In this document: one piece after another, positions 1-7,521 of the stretch
Position numbering within the stretch: position 1 is the first letter of the stretch
How the letters are laid out: every line of letters begins with the position of its first letter
Source of the DNA: an uncultured Helicobacter sp.
GTDB lineage: Bacteria > Campylobacterota > Campylobacteria > Campylobacterales > Helicobacteraceae
Direction of reading: 5' to 3'
Length of the DNA: 64,000 nt
NCBI RefSeq assembly: GCF_910577135.1
Contig: NZ_CAJTLL010000009.1
Location: 5,301 to 69,300 of the forward strand
Translations under genes and position numbers: made by a program
Notes under the pieces: generated by a model
What the model saw: only the letters and a program-made list of their open reading frames with translations
Databases searched by the model: none
What the model was told of the DNA's origin: nothing

Positions 1-981
1 TGCTAGTGTCCAAGGTTTGCCATTTTTATCAATAATAAGGGGCTTTGTGTAGATTTTCCCCCCTAGCTCAATCGAACCACCATTATAAAATTCAATAAAG
101 CTAATCGCATTGGCATTATCCTTTATGCAGAGGTCTAGGAGCTCTTTTGCCACTATTTCAAACATCACCCACGAATATTGCTGAACTAATGTCAAGCAAT
201 ACATACTTTTTGCAATAGAATCAACACGTTTAAGCGGCAGCTTTTCTAAAAATAGTCGTAACTTCTGTATGGCAAAAAACCCAAATCGCTGGTTAAAAAG
301 AATATTATCAATATGTGTGAGGTCAATATCATTTTGCAATATCTGTGAGGTGTTTTGCATAATCACATCTTGAATATTGACTGATTGCAGCATATCATCA
401 ATACTTTGTTTATCGGCATTGCTTAGAACATTGATGTGCATTCTATTGTTGATTTGCCGTATTTCATTGCTGATTTGCACCATTTCATTATCAAATTTAC
501 GCAGCTTTATATTCCCATCTTTGAAAAATAGCCCATCACGCGGCTGTATGCCAAAGACATTTCTCAAAGCCACTTTTATCATATCTCTTTTTGTGCTTTG
601 ATTTTGCAAATCAAGCATAGAATTTACAAAGCTAAATAGCTCATCAAAATCCGCTTTTGAAGGCTCTTGCGTGTAGAGAGTGCTTTTATGCATTTTAAGA
701 AAATCGCAGATTCTCTGCACATAAAGATTATGCGTGTAGTTTTTAATCCGCGTGATGATTTGAAGCTGCTTTTTATCATAATGCACGAAGCAGCCTAAGC
801 CTTTTTGATCATAAAAATGCAAAATCGCTAAGCGAATATCATTTTCCGCGCTAGGATTATCCTGTAAAAGTGTAAAAAGCGCCTTTTCACTCTTCATTTT
901 AGCCTCTGTAATATTCACAGATTCACTAAAATATTTTTGCAGTATTTGCAAGGCTTCATCATAGAGCGTATGGCTATTCAT
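1..981 (-). CDS. Hypothetical protein, C-terminus cut by window edge
   Basis: An open frame of 327 codons runs from an ATG at 981 off the start of the window with no stop, so it is a partial gene lacking its C-terminus. It begins MNSHTLYDEALQI and is rich in Lys, Asn, Asp, Ile and Leu; no signal peptide, membrane segment or catalytic motif is visible, and it looks like a soluble, mainly helical protein. It overlaps the last 8 bases of uvrC, which suggests co-transcription downstream of it. I do not recognise the family. The frame has no stop across 981 bases and codon use matches its neighbours, so it is very likely a real gene; function is unknown. Confidence 0.75.
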   Translation of the reverse strand, partial: MNSHTLYDEALQILQKYFSESVNITEAKMKSEKALFTLLQDNPSAENDIRLAILHFYDQKGLGCFVHYDKKQLQIITRIKNYTHNLYVQRICDFLKMHKSTLYTQEPSKADFDELFSFVNSMLDLQNQSTKRDMIKVALRNVFGIQPRDGLFFKDGNIKLRKFDNEMVQISNEIRQINNRMHINVLSNADKQSIDDMLQSVNIQDVIMQNTSQILQNDIDLTHIDNILFNQRFGFFAIQKLRLFLEKLPLKRVDSIAKSMYCLTLVQQYSWVMFEIVAKELLDLCIKDNANAISFIEFYNGGSIELGGKIYTKPLIIDKNGKPWTLA

Positions 982-2806
982 AGGGATTCTTTAGTGTGGA
1001 ATTGTCTGCTTTTAGCACGGATTGAATCTGCTCTTGTGAGGCATTTTGCAATGTTTGAAATGAGCCAAAATATTCTAAAAGTCGCTTTATCTGTGCCTTG
1101 CTGTATTGCTTCTCTCCCATTATTTGCACCTTATTTGTGTCTTTTGTTTTCCTATAGCGATGATAGGTAATAGCATATTTATGCGCCTCATCACGTAGCT
1201 TCTGGCAGAATTGTAGTCTTTTGTCATTTGCTTTTAGTTTAAATTCCGCTTGGTTTGTGCGCAATATATCAAGTGCATTGCCCTTTGCCCGATAGGCTTT
1301 AGCATTATGTTTCATTTTTGCAATCGCCACCACATCGACATTTGCACCCACACTTTGGAGAATCTCACACGCGATATGAATTTGTGCCTTTCCGCCATCA
1401 AGCAGCCATAAATCCGGCGGAGGATTAGATTCAAACTTAGCTGCCCTACGTTCAAGCATTTGCCGCATTTGCGTGTATTCATCGCTACCTTCGAGGGTAT
1501 ATCGCCGATAATGCGATGAGAGAAAGGCATTATTTTCATACACAATCATACCGCCTACATTATGCACCCCGCTATGATGAGAGGTATCAAACACCTCAAT
1601 TCTGTAGGGCACTCTTTGGAGGGCGCAGAGTTCTTTTAAGGCTATGAGAGTTGGCTCATCGCTATGCTGCTGCTTATGGAGGCGCAATATCTCAAGGGCA
1701 TTTTGATAGGCAAGGGTAAGAAGCTCTCTTTTCTTGCCTTTTTGGGGCTGGATAATCTTAATATGGCTTTGGGTTTGGCTACTAATGAGCTGCTGCAAAT
1801 GCACTAAGTCTGCAAATGCAAAATGGGGGATAAGAATCTCATCAGGCATTAGAGGCGTTATATTTTTATAATGATTAAGCAGGGCTTGTGTGTAGAGTTC
1901 AGGGAGATTATCATCATAAATATCTTGGTGGAGCAGTGAAAAATCGCTAGAGACAATGCGTCCATTGCGGATAAAGAGCACCATAAGAATGTGCGTATTA
2001 AGGCTCTCATCATCTTTAACAAGGGTAAATACATCATAATTTCCGCTTCGTATGTCGATTATGGATTGATTTTTCATCTGTGTGATTTTGCGGATTCTAT
2101 CGCGGATTTTAGCAGCTTCTTCAAACTGCAAGGAAGTAGAGAGTTTTTGCATTTTTGATTCTAAAATACGTGCGAGTTCTTTTTTATTTTCAAGTAATGC
2201 AATGCCCTGCGTGATGAGCTTAGCATATTCTATTGTGGAGATTTTGCCCTCACAGGGGGCGAGACATTTATTAATCGCATAAAACATACAAGCTTTTTTG
2301 CCTTTCACACAGGATTTTTTCTGCACAAGCGGTAGCACATCATAAAGGCTATCAAGCAATTCTCTAGCCCCACTTGCAAATGGTCCAAAATACTGAATCT
2401 TAGGCGATTTTAGCACTTGTCTTGTGATGTCAAAGCGGGGGTAGGGGAGGGATTTATCAATATAAATATACGGATAGGTTTTATCATCGCGCAGAAGGAT
2501 ATTGTATTTAGGCTTTAGGCTTTTGATAAGGGAGTTTTCAAGTATAAGTGCGTCTTGTTCGTTATTGGTTAAAAGCGTGTGAATCTGCGCTATTTGGGAT
2601 ACCATAAGCGCGATTCTGGGGCTAAGATTGGGCTTTGGGGAGATAGATTCGTTATGAATGCTAAAATAGCTTTTAATGCGATTTTTAAGATGCTTTGCCT
2701 TGCCTATATAGAGGAGATTTCCCGCATTATCAAAGTATTGATAAATGCCTGATTGTGTAGGCAAATGCTTTAATGTGAAAAGGAGAGAGGGATTTTCAGG
2801 TGGCAT
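974..2806 (-). CDS. uvrC: UvrABC excinuclease subunit C
   Basis: UvrC makes the dual incision around bulky DNA lesions in nucleotide excision repair, with UvrA and UvrB. The 610-residue protein has the N-terminal GIY-YIG nuclease module (SGIYQYF near residue 18, then LLYIGKAKHLKNRI), a Cys-rich stretch near residue 165, a UvrB-contacting segment near residue 220 (LQFEEAAKIRDRI) and the C-terminal RNase H-like endonuclease with FDTSHHSG and LLDGG. It ends in a helix-hairpin-helix region. Length matches the family. It overlaps the DUF721-like gene by 11 bases upstream and an unknown gene by 8 bases downstream, so the three probably form an operon. Confidence 0.97.
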   Translation of the reverse strand: MPPENPSLLFTLKHLPTQSGIYQYFDNAGNLLYIGKAKHLKNRIKSYFSIHNESISPKPNLSPRIALMVSQIAQIHTLLTNNEQDALILENSLIKSLKPKYNILLRDDKTYPYIYIDKSLPYPRFDITRQVLKSPKIQYFGPFASGARELLDSLYDVLPLVQKKSCVKGKKACMFYAINKCLAPCEGKISTIEYAKLITQGIALLENKKELARILESKMQKLSTSLQFEEAAKIRDRIRKITQMKNQSIIDIRSGNYDVFTLVKDDESLNTHILMVLFIRNGRIVSSDFSLLHQDIYDDNLPELYTQALLNHYKNITPLMPDEILIPHFAFADLVHLQQLISSQTQSHIKIIQPQKGKKRELLTLAYQNALEILRLHKQQHSDEPTLIALKELCALQRVPYRIEVFDTSHHSGVHNVGGMIVYENNAFLSSHYRRYTLEGSDEYTQMRQMLERRAAKFESNPPPDLWLLDGGKAQIHIACEILQSVGANVDVVAIAKMKHNAKAYRAKGNALDILRTNQAEFKLKANDKRLQFCQKLRDEAHKYAITYHRYRKTKDTNKVQIMGEKQYSKAQIKRLLEYFGSFQTLQNASQEQIQSVLKADNSTLKNPYE

Positions 2807-3272
2807 TTTGAGCTTCCCATTGTCGCTTAATGCTTAAACGTAAGGCTTCGATTTTGTCATAAATCTCTTTATTGGTGGCGCGATTTTCAAACTCTCCATT
2901 GGAATGCTCATAAAAGGCGGGATTGGTGCTTGGTGGTAATGGTGGAGTAAGAATGTGGCTTGGCACATAAGCGTGTATTTTTTGGATAGAACTAAGCCTA
3001 GGGAAAAGTGCTTTGTGGCTTTTTAAACTCTCTGTTATGTGTTTATGCTTATAATGATTAAATTCTACGCACAAAGCCTTGTGTTTAAAGGCAAAAAGCA
3101 ATCGATTATTTTTAATGGTAATAAAGAGAATCTGATCTCTTTCAAGTGGCGTAAGAAAGGTATTTTTAAAGCGCGTGATTTCACTTTGCTGCTGCAGTCT
3201 GTGAGCCAGAGATGGAAATTCCCGCCCGATATGGGAGAGTATATGAGCCATAGTAGTTGTTTTCATAGGCAT
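2796..3272 (-). CDS. DUF721/DciA-like small protein
   Basis: A 158-residue basic protein without signal peptide. The middle (LERDQILFITIKNNRLLFAF followed by a hydrophobic strand ending in VEFNHYK) resembles the DUF721/DciA fold, whose members in other bacteria load or regulate the replicative helicase; this match is by eye and tentative. The C-terminal third is low in recognisable features. It overlaps uvrC by 11 bases. Several in-frame ATGs are possible: a TAAAAT -10-like box just upstream of 3272 would favour the later ATG at 3251, leaving the first seven codons untranslated. Its start region faces the divergent lipoprotein gene and the two 5' ends overlap. Confidence 0.6.
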   Translation of the reverse strand: MPMKTTTMAHILSHIGREFPSLAHRLQQQSEITRFKNTFLTPLERDQILFITIKNNRLLFAFKHKALCVEFNHYKHKHITESLKSHKALFPRLSSIQKIHAYVPSHILTPPLPPSTNPAFYEHSNGEFENRATNKEIYDKIEALRLSIKRQWEAQNAT

Positions 3273-3479
3273 ATTTTAGCATATTTAGCGTTTATTTTTG
3301 CCATCGTTGGTATGGGGATAAATACCGGTTGTGGCTATAAGGCAGACCCATTTTATAAGCCCTCAAATCAAGTTGATACAAGCTCAAGTGTAAATGCAGC
3401 CCAAAATCAAAAGAAAAAAGTGCTTTTTGAAGAGATAGATTCTAAACCCACAGCGAGTTATGAGGCAGATGGGGAGTAG
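3243..3479 (+). CDS. Small LptM/YifL-like lipoprotein
   Basis: A short lipoprotein of 78 residues. It has a basic start, a hydrophobic stretch (HILAYLAFIFAIVG) and a lipobox ending in TGC, then CGYKADPFYKP, which resembles the CGxKGPLY-P start of mature LptM/YifL proteins. In enterobacteria LptM helps LptD mature; whether this protein does so is not known. The frame is open back to 3039, but that part overlaps the divergent gene and lacks a reason to be translated. I chose the ATG at 3243 because GGAGAG lies just before it and the signal peptide begins there. The stop is followed within four bases by nadB, so the two are probably co-translated. Confidence 0.6.
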   Translation: MSHSSCFHRHILAYLAFIFAIVGMGINTGCGYKADPFYKPSNQVDTSSSVNAAQNQKKKVLFEEIDSKPTASYEADGE

Positions 3480-3482
3480 GGT

Positions 3483-4919
3483 ATGAGGCAATATGATGTG
3501 ATAATTATCGGTGCGGGAGTGGCAGGGCTGTATTGTGCGGCTGCCTTACCTCCGCATTTAAAGGTGTTGATTTTGTGCAAGGCTCAACCTTGGGAGTGTA
3601 ATACATTCTACGCGCAAGGGGGCATTAGCGTGGCAAGAGATGAGAGCGATATATCCTCACATACGCAAGATACTCTTTCAGCCGGAGCAGAGTTAAATAA
3701 TAAAGAATGTGTAGAGACGCTTACAAACAATAGCATTTTAGTGCTAAATGAATTGATAGAGGGCGGCTTTATGCTGGATAGAGATGAAAATGGCGCATTA
3801 CTCTATGCTAAAGAGGGAGGGCATAGTAAGGCTCGTATCGTGCATTCAGGAGGGGACGCCACAGGGAGAAGTCTGCATACATATCTTATAGGCAAACTCC
3901 GCGCGAGGCTGTGGAAAAATGCAGAGGTAGTGGATTTACTCATTGAGGAGGATAAATGCTATGGTGTGTGTGTGCAGACAAAGCTAGGCACACATAATCT
4001 TTATGCCCATCATATCGTTATTGCAAGTGGAGGCGTGGGAGGATTGTTTAAATACCATACCAACGCCTATACGATTAGTAGCGACCTACACGGAATCATC
4101 TTAGAGCATCATCTTGCCTTGCAGGATATGGAAATGTTGCAATTCCACCCTACTGCCTATGTGGATAATCCACAGGCTAGGAAATATCTTATTTCTGAAG
4201 CTGTGAGGGGAGAGGGAGGCGTGATAGTCGATGATTTGGGGAAGCGATTTTTGTTTGATTATGATAGTCGTGGAGAGCTTGCCCCGCGTGATATTGTGGC
4301 ACGTGGGATTATGGATTATTGCGCTAAACATCAAAGAAAGGCATTTTTAGATGTGAGTGCCTTTGATGGTGGATTCAAAAATCGTTTTCCTAATATTTAT
4401 CGTGATTTAAGCCCTTATCTTAACATTCCTTTTGAGCCTATTCCCATTTCACCGGCTTTTCATTATTCAATGGGCGGTATTGCGGTGGATACAAATGGGC
4501 TTGTGAAAGGTATGAGTAATCTCTATGCTGTGGGAGAATGTGCTTGTAATGGTTTGCACGGGGCTAATCGCCTTGCATCTAACTCACTTTTAGAGGGTCT
4601 TGTATTTGGAAGGAGTGTCGCACATCATATTGTGGAAAATCCCACACGCACACGTATAGCGCATTTCCCATTATGTGATGAGGTACTTGAAAAAGATGGC
4701 GATAGTAAGCTTAAGAATGTGTTGCGTGATATTATGTGGGACAAGGTGGGGACTATCCGCTCTAAAAGTGGCTTAGATTCTGCGTTGGGTGGGATTGAAG
4801 TAATGCTGGAATCTAATATCGGGCGTATGCTGCGATTGAGGCTGCTTGTAGCGCGTAAAATCGTGCAATCAGCTTTAAATCGCACTCAAAGCAAGGGCGC
4901 ACATTATCGAGTGGATTAG
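3483..4919 (+). CDS. nadB: L-aspartate oxidase
   Basis: NadB oxidises L-aspartate to iminoaspartate using FAD, the first step of de novo NAD synthesis; quinolinate synthase NadA then condenses the product. The 478-residue protein starts with the FAD-binding dinucleotide fold (IIIGAGVAGLYCA), has the flavin-contact segment NTFYAQGGISVA, the GGVGGLFKY loop, and the substrate-region motifs MGGIAVD and GANRLASNSLLEGLVFGR. It is shorter than the roughly 540-residue E. coli enzyme, mainly at the C-terminal helical domain. It lies four bases after a small lipoprotein gene and is followed by a long non-coding stretch, so it ends its transcription unit. Confidence 0.95.
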   Translation: MRQYDVIIIGAGVAGLYCAAALPPHLKVLILCKAQPWECNTFYAQGGISVARDESDISSHTQDTLSAGAELNNKECVETLTNNSILVLNELIEGGFMLDRDENGALLYAKEGGHSKARIVHSGGDATGRSLHTYLIGKLRARLWKNAEVVDLLIEEDKCYGVCVQTKLGTHNLYAHHIVIASGGVGGLFKYHTNAYTISSDLHGIILEHHLALQDMEMLQFHPTAYVDNPQARKYLISEAVRGEGGVIVDDLGKRFLFDYDSRGELAPRDIVARGIMDYCAKHQRKAFLDVSAFDGGFKNRFPNIYRDLSPYLNIPFEPIPISPAFHYSMGGIAVDTNGLVKGMSNLYAVGECACNGLHGANRLASNSLLEGLVFGRSVAHHIVENPTRTRIAHFPLCDEVLEKDGDSKLKNVLRDIMWDKVGTIRSKSGLDSALGGIEVMLESNIGRMLRLRLLVARKIVQSALNRTQSKGAHYRVD

Positions 4920-5010
4920 AGAATCTATTTATGCCTATGCTCTATTGTGGTTTCACCACCGCGTATCTTATACACTTAAGGTAAAGCCTCTCGTATGCAC
5001 CTAAAGGACG

Positions 5011-5046
5011 CACTTATGAATAAAGCTAACGCTTTATTCATAAGTG
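5011..5046. repeat. Perfect 16-bp inverted repeat, 4-base loop
   Basis: The arms 5011-5026 and 5031-5046 are exact reverse complements around TAAC. A related but diverged version of the same sequence lies in reverse orientation near 5385-5425, including the shared GGACGCACTTAT / ATAAGTGCGTCC edges. It is too AT-rich and lacks a U-run to be a standard terminator. Confidence 0.85.
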
Positions 5047-5114
5047 AGTTTTAAGGTATAGAATCGCCAATCTAATCCCCACCCCCTCCGCAAGGGAGGA
5101 GGAAGCAATTATAG

Positions 5115-5123
5115 CCCCCCCCC
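5115..5123 (+). repeat. C9 homopolymer in non-coding region
   Basis: Nine consecutive C in the non-coding stretch downstream of nadB, followed by TCGTGGGGAGGGG, which can pair with it. It is not near a recognised promoter or start codon, so a phase-variation role is unsupported. Confidence 0.8.
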
Positions 5124-5350
5124 TCGTGGGGAGGGGAAATAGCTATTAAAATCTTAAAAAGTTTAAAATTACACATATCCTACAAGTGAGGCATAACCTT
5201 GAGCGGTGGAAGGGCAGTCAAAACTGAAACTCTCCTTATAATTTAGGAACAATGGGATATAGATTCTCTATTCAAATTTCTTTCTTTTTTATAAAGGGGA
5301 AGGATTGAAAAAGTCGGTTCGAGGATATACCTCACTTGCTAGGAGAAAGA

Positions 5351-5386
5351 TAGACTAGAGAATCTAACCCTTAAAAACTAACTTGA
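5351..5386 (+). repeat. Direct repeat copy 1 (TAGACTAGAGAATCT core)
   Basis: The 36-base segment beginning TAGACTAGAGAATCT and ending CTAACTTGAT recurs at 5577-5613 with a few substitutions and one base of length difference, 226 bases downstream. Both copies lie in the hairpin-dense non-coding region. Confidence 0.75.
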
Positions 5387-5576
5387 TGAATAAGACAACG
5401 TCTTAGTCATAAGTGCGTCCTTTTGTCCTCAAGGGCTATCGCCCTTTGCGAGATTAAATCCCTTCGGGATTGAATGGTGCGAAGCAGATTTTATATCTGC
5501 AAAGCAAGACCCTTTGCAAGTGTGGATTAGCACTTCGTGCGAATACGGCGATTACATCGCAACAGCAAGGGCATAA

Positions 5577-5613
5577 TAGACTAGAGAATCTCTACCTTAG
5601 AAGCTAACTTGAT
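5577..5613 (+). repeat. Direct repeat copy 2 (TAGACTAGAGAATCT core)
   Basis: Second copy of the repeat at 5351-5386. Both share the start TAGACTAGAGAATCT and the end CTAACTTGAT. It is followed by another short inverted repeat (CCAAA/TTTGG near 5619-5634). Confidence 0.75.
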
Positions 5614-5663
5614 AACCAACCAAAGTGCGGTTTGGTGGAAGAGCAGTAGCGTAGGCATATAAA

Positions 5664-6839
5664 TTAGTGCTTGATACAATGGCTTACAAATTTTGAAAAA
5701 TTATCGATGATTAATCCTCCTTTGCGGAATCCCAAGCCACAAGATTCATAAGCAAAAAATACATTAGGTTGATAATATGCGCCATTATGGCTATTTAGCT
5801 CATAAAAGGCTTGATAGACACTTTTATGATTGCCATATATGCCACTCTTAGATTCTATAATACCGCCATTGGTATCTAAAATATCGATATTTGCACCTTC
5901 ACGCCCAAATGCCCTTTTGCAGACTTGCTTAGTATTTGCCAAAGGTGTGTAAGAAGCAGGAAGTAATAAGGGGTGATTAGGAAACAAATCCCATAGAATC
6001 TTTAGCATTGCCTTGCTTTGAAAGAGTAGCGTATAAGCGGGGTTTAAAAAAATCGTATTATGATTTTGCATCATCTCACTCATTAAAAGCACAAGTTCAG
6101 GCTCATCAATAGCGATATTCTCCCATGGAATGAGCTTGAATAAAAATTCATAATTTACACCATTGTGGCTTAAACCCTCTGTGGGCGAGAAATGCACTTC
6201 ATCAATAGGTGCAAAATCGCACGTAAAGCCAGATTCTCTAGCGAGATACTCTAAAAATCGCGTAGTAGTGAGATCTTCATTAGAGCTTGTGATACAAGAG
6301 AATAGAATCTTCCAGCCCTCATAGAGTTCATCAAATCGTGAAGTATCTGCCTCTAGCGTGATAAGACGTTTGAAATTTTCACTTAAGGCATTATGGATAT
6401 TGTTAAATTGTGCTTCCTCATTAAGGTTATTGTATTTGAGTAAAGCCCATTGCACCAATGCACTTTCATAAAGCATAGTGGGCGTATCGGCGTTAAATTC
6501 AAGGAGCTTGATAGGCTTACCATCAAGTCCGCCGCTTAAATCAAATCGCCCATATAAGTGCCAATGTATATCTTCCTCCCAACTTTGCTTAATCGCACCA
6601 ATGAGGCTTGGAGGAATATCAAGCTCGAAGAATAAATCATTTTCTATCACATATTCTCCGGCTTCTACAAACATATCATAAAGCGTATTTCCCGCCTCAT
6701 AGTATGCCTCCGCCTCCGCCTCGCTAATGTGTATGAGCTCATCGCTTAGGTAAGAGGTATTATCCATATCGGTATGCCAAGTAAGCCCCATAGATTCTAG
6801 GGCATTTTTATCGGGCAGCGAAAGGCTAGTGATAGTCAT
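5664..6839 (-). CDS. Glutathionylspermidine synthase-family ATP-grasp protein
   Basis: The protein matches the GSP-synthase-like family (YgiC/YjfC type), the ATP-grasp ligase half of glutathionylspermidine synthase without the amidase half. Recognisable segments are LLEFNADTPT, WHLYGRFDLSG, the C-terminal GREGANI nucleotide-binding turn and GSxxx-like YQPNVFFAYESCGLGFRKGG. Such stand-alone members occur widely; their true substrate is not established, so spermidine ligation should not be assumed. Two ATGs lie in tandem; AAAGGAG sits five bases before the second (6839), which I chose, giving 391 residues. It follows the UPF0323 lipoprotein gene by 38 bases and is probably co-transcribed with it. 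Confidence 0.85.
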   Translation of the reverse strand: MTITSLSLPDKNALESMGLTWHTDMDNTSYLSDELIHISEAEAEAYYEAGNTLYDMFVEAGEYVIENDLFFELDIPPSLIGAIKQSWEEDIHWHLYGRFDLSGGLDGKPIKLLEFNADTPTMLYESALVQWALLKYNNLNEEAQFNNIHNALSENFKRLITLEADTSRFDELYEGWKILFSCITSSNEDLTTTRFLEYLARESGFTCDFAPIDEVHFSPTEGLSHNGVNYEFLFKLIPWENIAIDEPELVLLMSEMMQNHNTIFLNPAYTLLFQSKAMLKILWDLFPNHPLLLPASYTPLANTKQVCKRAFGREGANIDILDTNGGIIESKSGIYGNHKSVYQAFYELNSHNGAYYQPNVFFAYESCGLGFRKGGLIIDNFSKFVSHCIKH

Positions 6840-6877
6840 CATATCTCCTTTATTTTTGTTTTTGTGAATGTGTTTTT

Positions 6878-7486
6878 TCAGCCGCCCGCGCTTCCCATAC
6901 TTGTGCTAGGCTTAGAGGCATTGCCTGTATTGCCAAAGAATCCAGTTTTACCCGCGCTAGAGCCGCTCCTACTTGTCGTGGTGGATTTGTTAGTAAAGCT
7001 ATTTTTACTTCGCTCATAAGCTTGAGGGGATTTGTAGTTGCGCTGCGCGTTAGCTTGATAGTTTGGGTTATTGAATAATTTATTGCCAATATAGCTCCCT
7101 AGAATCGCCCCTGCCGCACTCGCTAGAATCGCCCCACCAAGTCCTAATCCTCCGCCATTAGGATTAGTAAGCTCACTCTGCCCGGCATTAATTGCTATCT
7201 CCTCTTGTTTAATAAGTCCATCAATCTCGGCTTGAGAGAGCATTCTCTCCTGTCCATTAATATCTTTAAGCATTACGCGGGTTTGCTCACTAGGGTATTC
7301 TTCAAGCACTTTATAAGTGCCATCGGGCTGCTCTTCGATAACTACAAACGCACCATTTTTTTGACTATTTTGCAAGGTGGTGTTAAGCTCATTATCATTC
7401 TGATTACACGCATTGAGAGCAAAAACTGCCATCACGCCAAGCCCCCCAACCATCGCATAATTCTTAATTGTGTGGATATGTTTCAT
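6878..7486 (-). CDS. UPF0323 family lipoprotein
   Basis: A 202-residue predicted lipoprotein typical of Helicobacter. It has a signal peptide (MVGGLGVMAVFALNA) with the lipid-modified Cys at residue 27, a charged domain, then a Gly/Ala-rich segment (GGGLGLGGAILASAAGAILGSYIGNKLF) resembling a glycine-zipper membrane insertion, and a Ser/Thr/Gly-rich basic tail. The role is unknown. A GGAGCAAAGCA sequence gives a good ribosome site for the ATG at 7486. Its position right before a GSP-synthase-like gene suggests a shared operon. The family call comes from recognising the sequence type, not from a database search. Confidence 0.82.
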   Translation of the reverse strand: MKHIHTIKNYAMVGGLGVMAVFALNACNQNDNELNTTLQNSQKNGAFVVIEEQPDGTYKVLEEYPSEQTRVMLKDINGQERMLSQAEIDGLIKQEEIAINAGQSELTNPNGGGLGLGGAILASAAGAILGSYIGNKLFNNPNYQANAQRNYKSPQAYERSKNSFTNKSTTTSRSGSSAGKTGFFGNTGNASKPSTSMGSAGG

Positions 7487-7521
7487 TGCTTTGCTCCTCT
7501 GTTTAAATGTTTAAAATTGTA

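Larger units (their letters stand above)
4920..5663 (+). other. 744-bp hairpin-dense non-coding region
   Basis: No credible gene is visible on either strand between nadB and the convergent GSP-synthase-like gene. The stretch is instead full of short perfect or near-perfect inverted repeats with 3-6 base loops, for example at 5011-5046, around 5389-5415 (AAGAC-AAC-GTCTT core), 5431-5445 (AGGGC-TATC-GCCCT), 5458-5471 (AATCC-CTTC-GGATT), 5484-5500, 5530-5540 (GCAC-TTC-GTGC) and 5548-5560 (GCGAT-TAC-ATCGC). It also holds a 37-base direct repeat and a C9 run. It could be a decayed repeat element, a structured RNA, or a folded 3' region; the sequence alone does not decide. Confidence 0.6.

Noticed and set aside
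3039..3242. N-terminal extension of the LptM-like lipoprotein
   Set aside because: It overlaps the divergent DUF721-like gene and would bury the signal peptide 68 residues inside the protein.
5310..5335. GGTTCGAGGATA, resembling a tRNA T-loop
   Set aside because: No acceptor, D or anticodon arms fit around it; it is part of an inverted repeat in the hairpin region.
4920..5663. Possible CRISPR array or small ORF set
   Set aside because: The repeats are unequal, inverted and not regularly spaced; no frame has a ribosome site and coding character.
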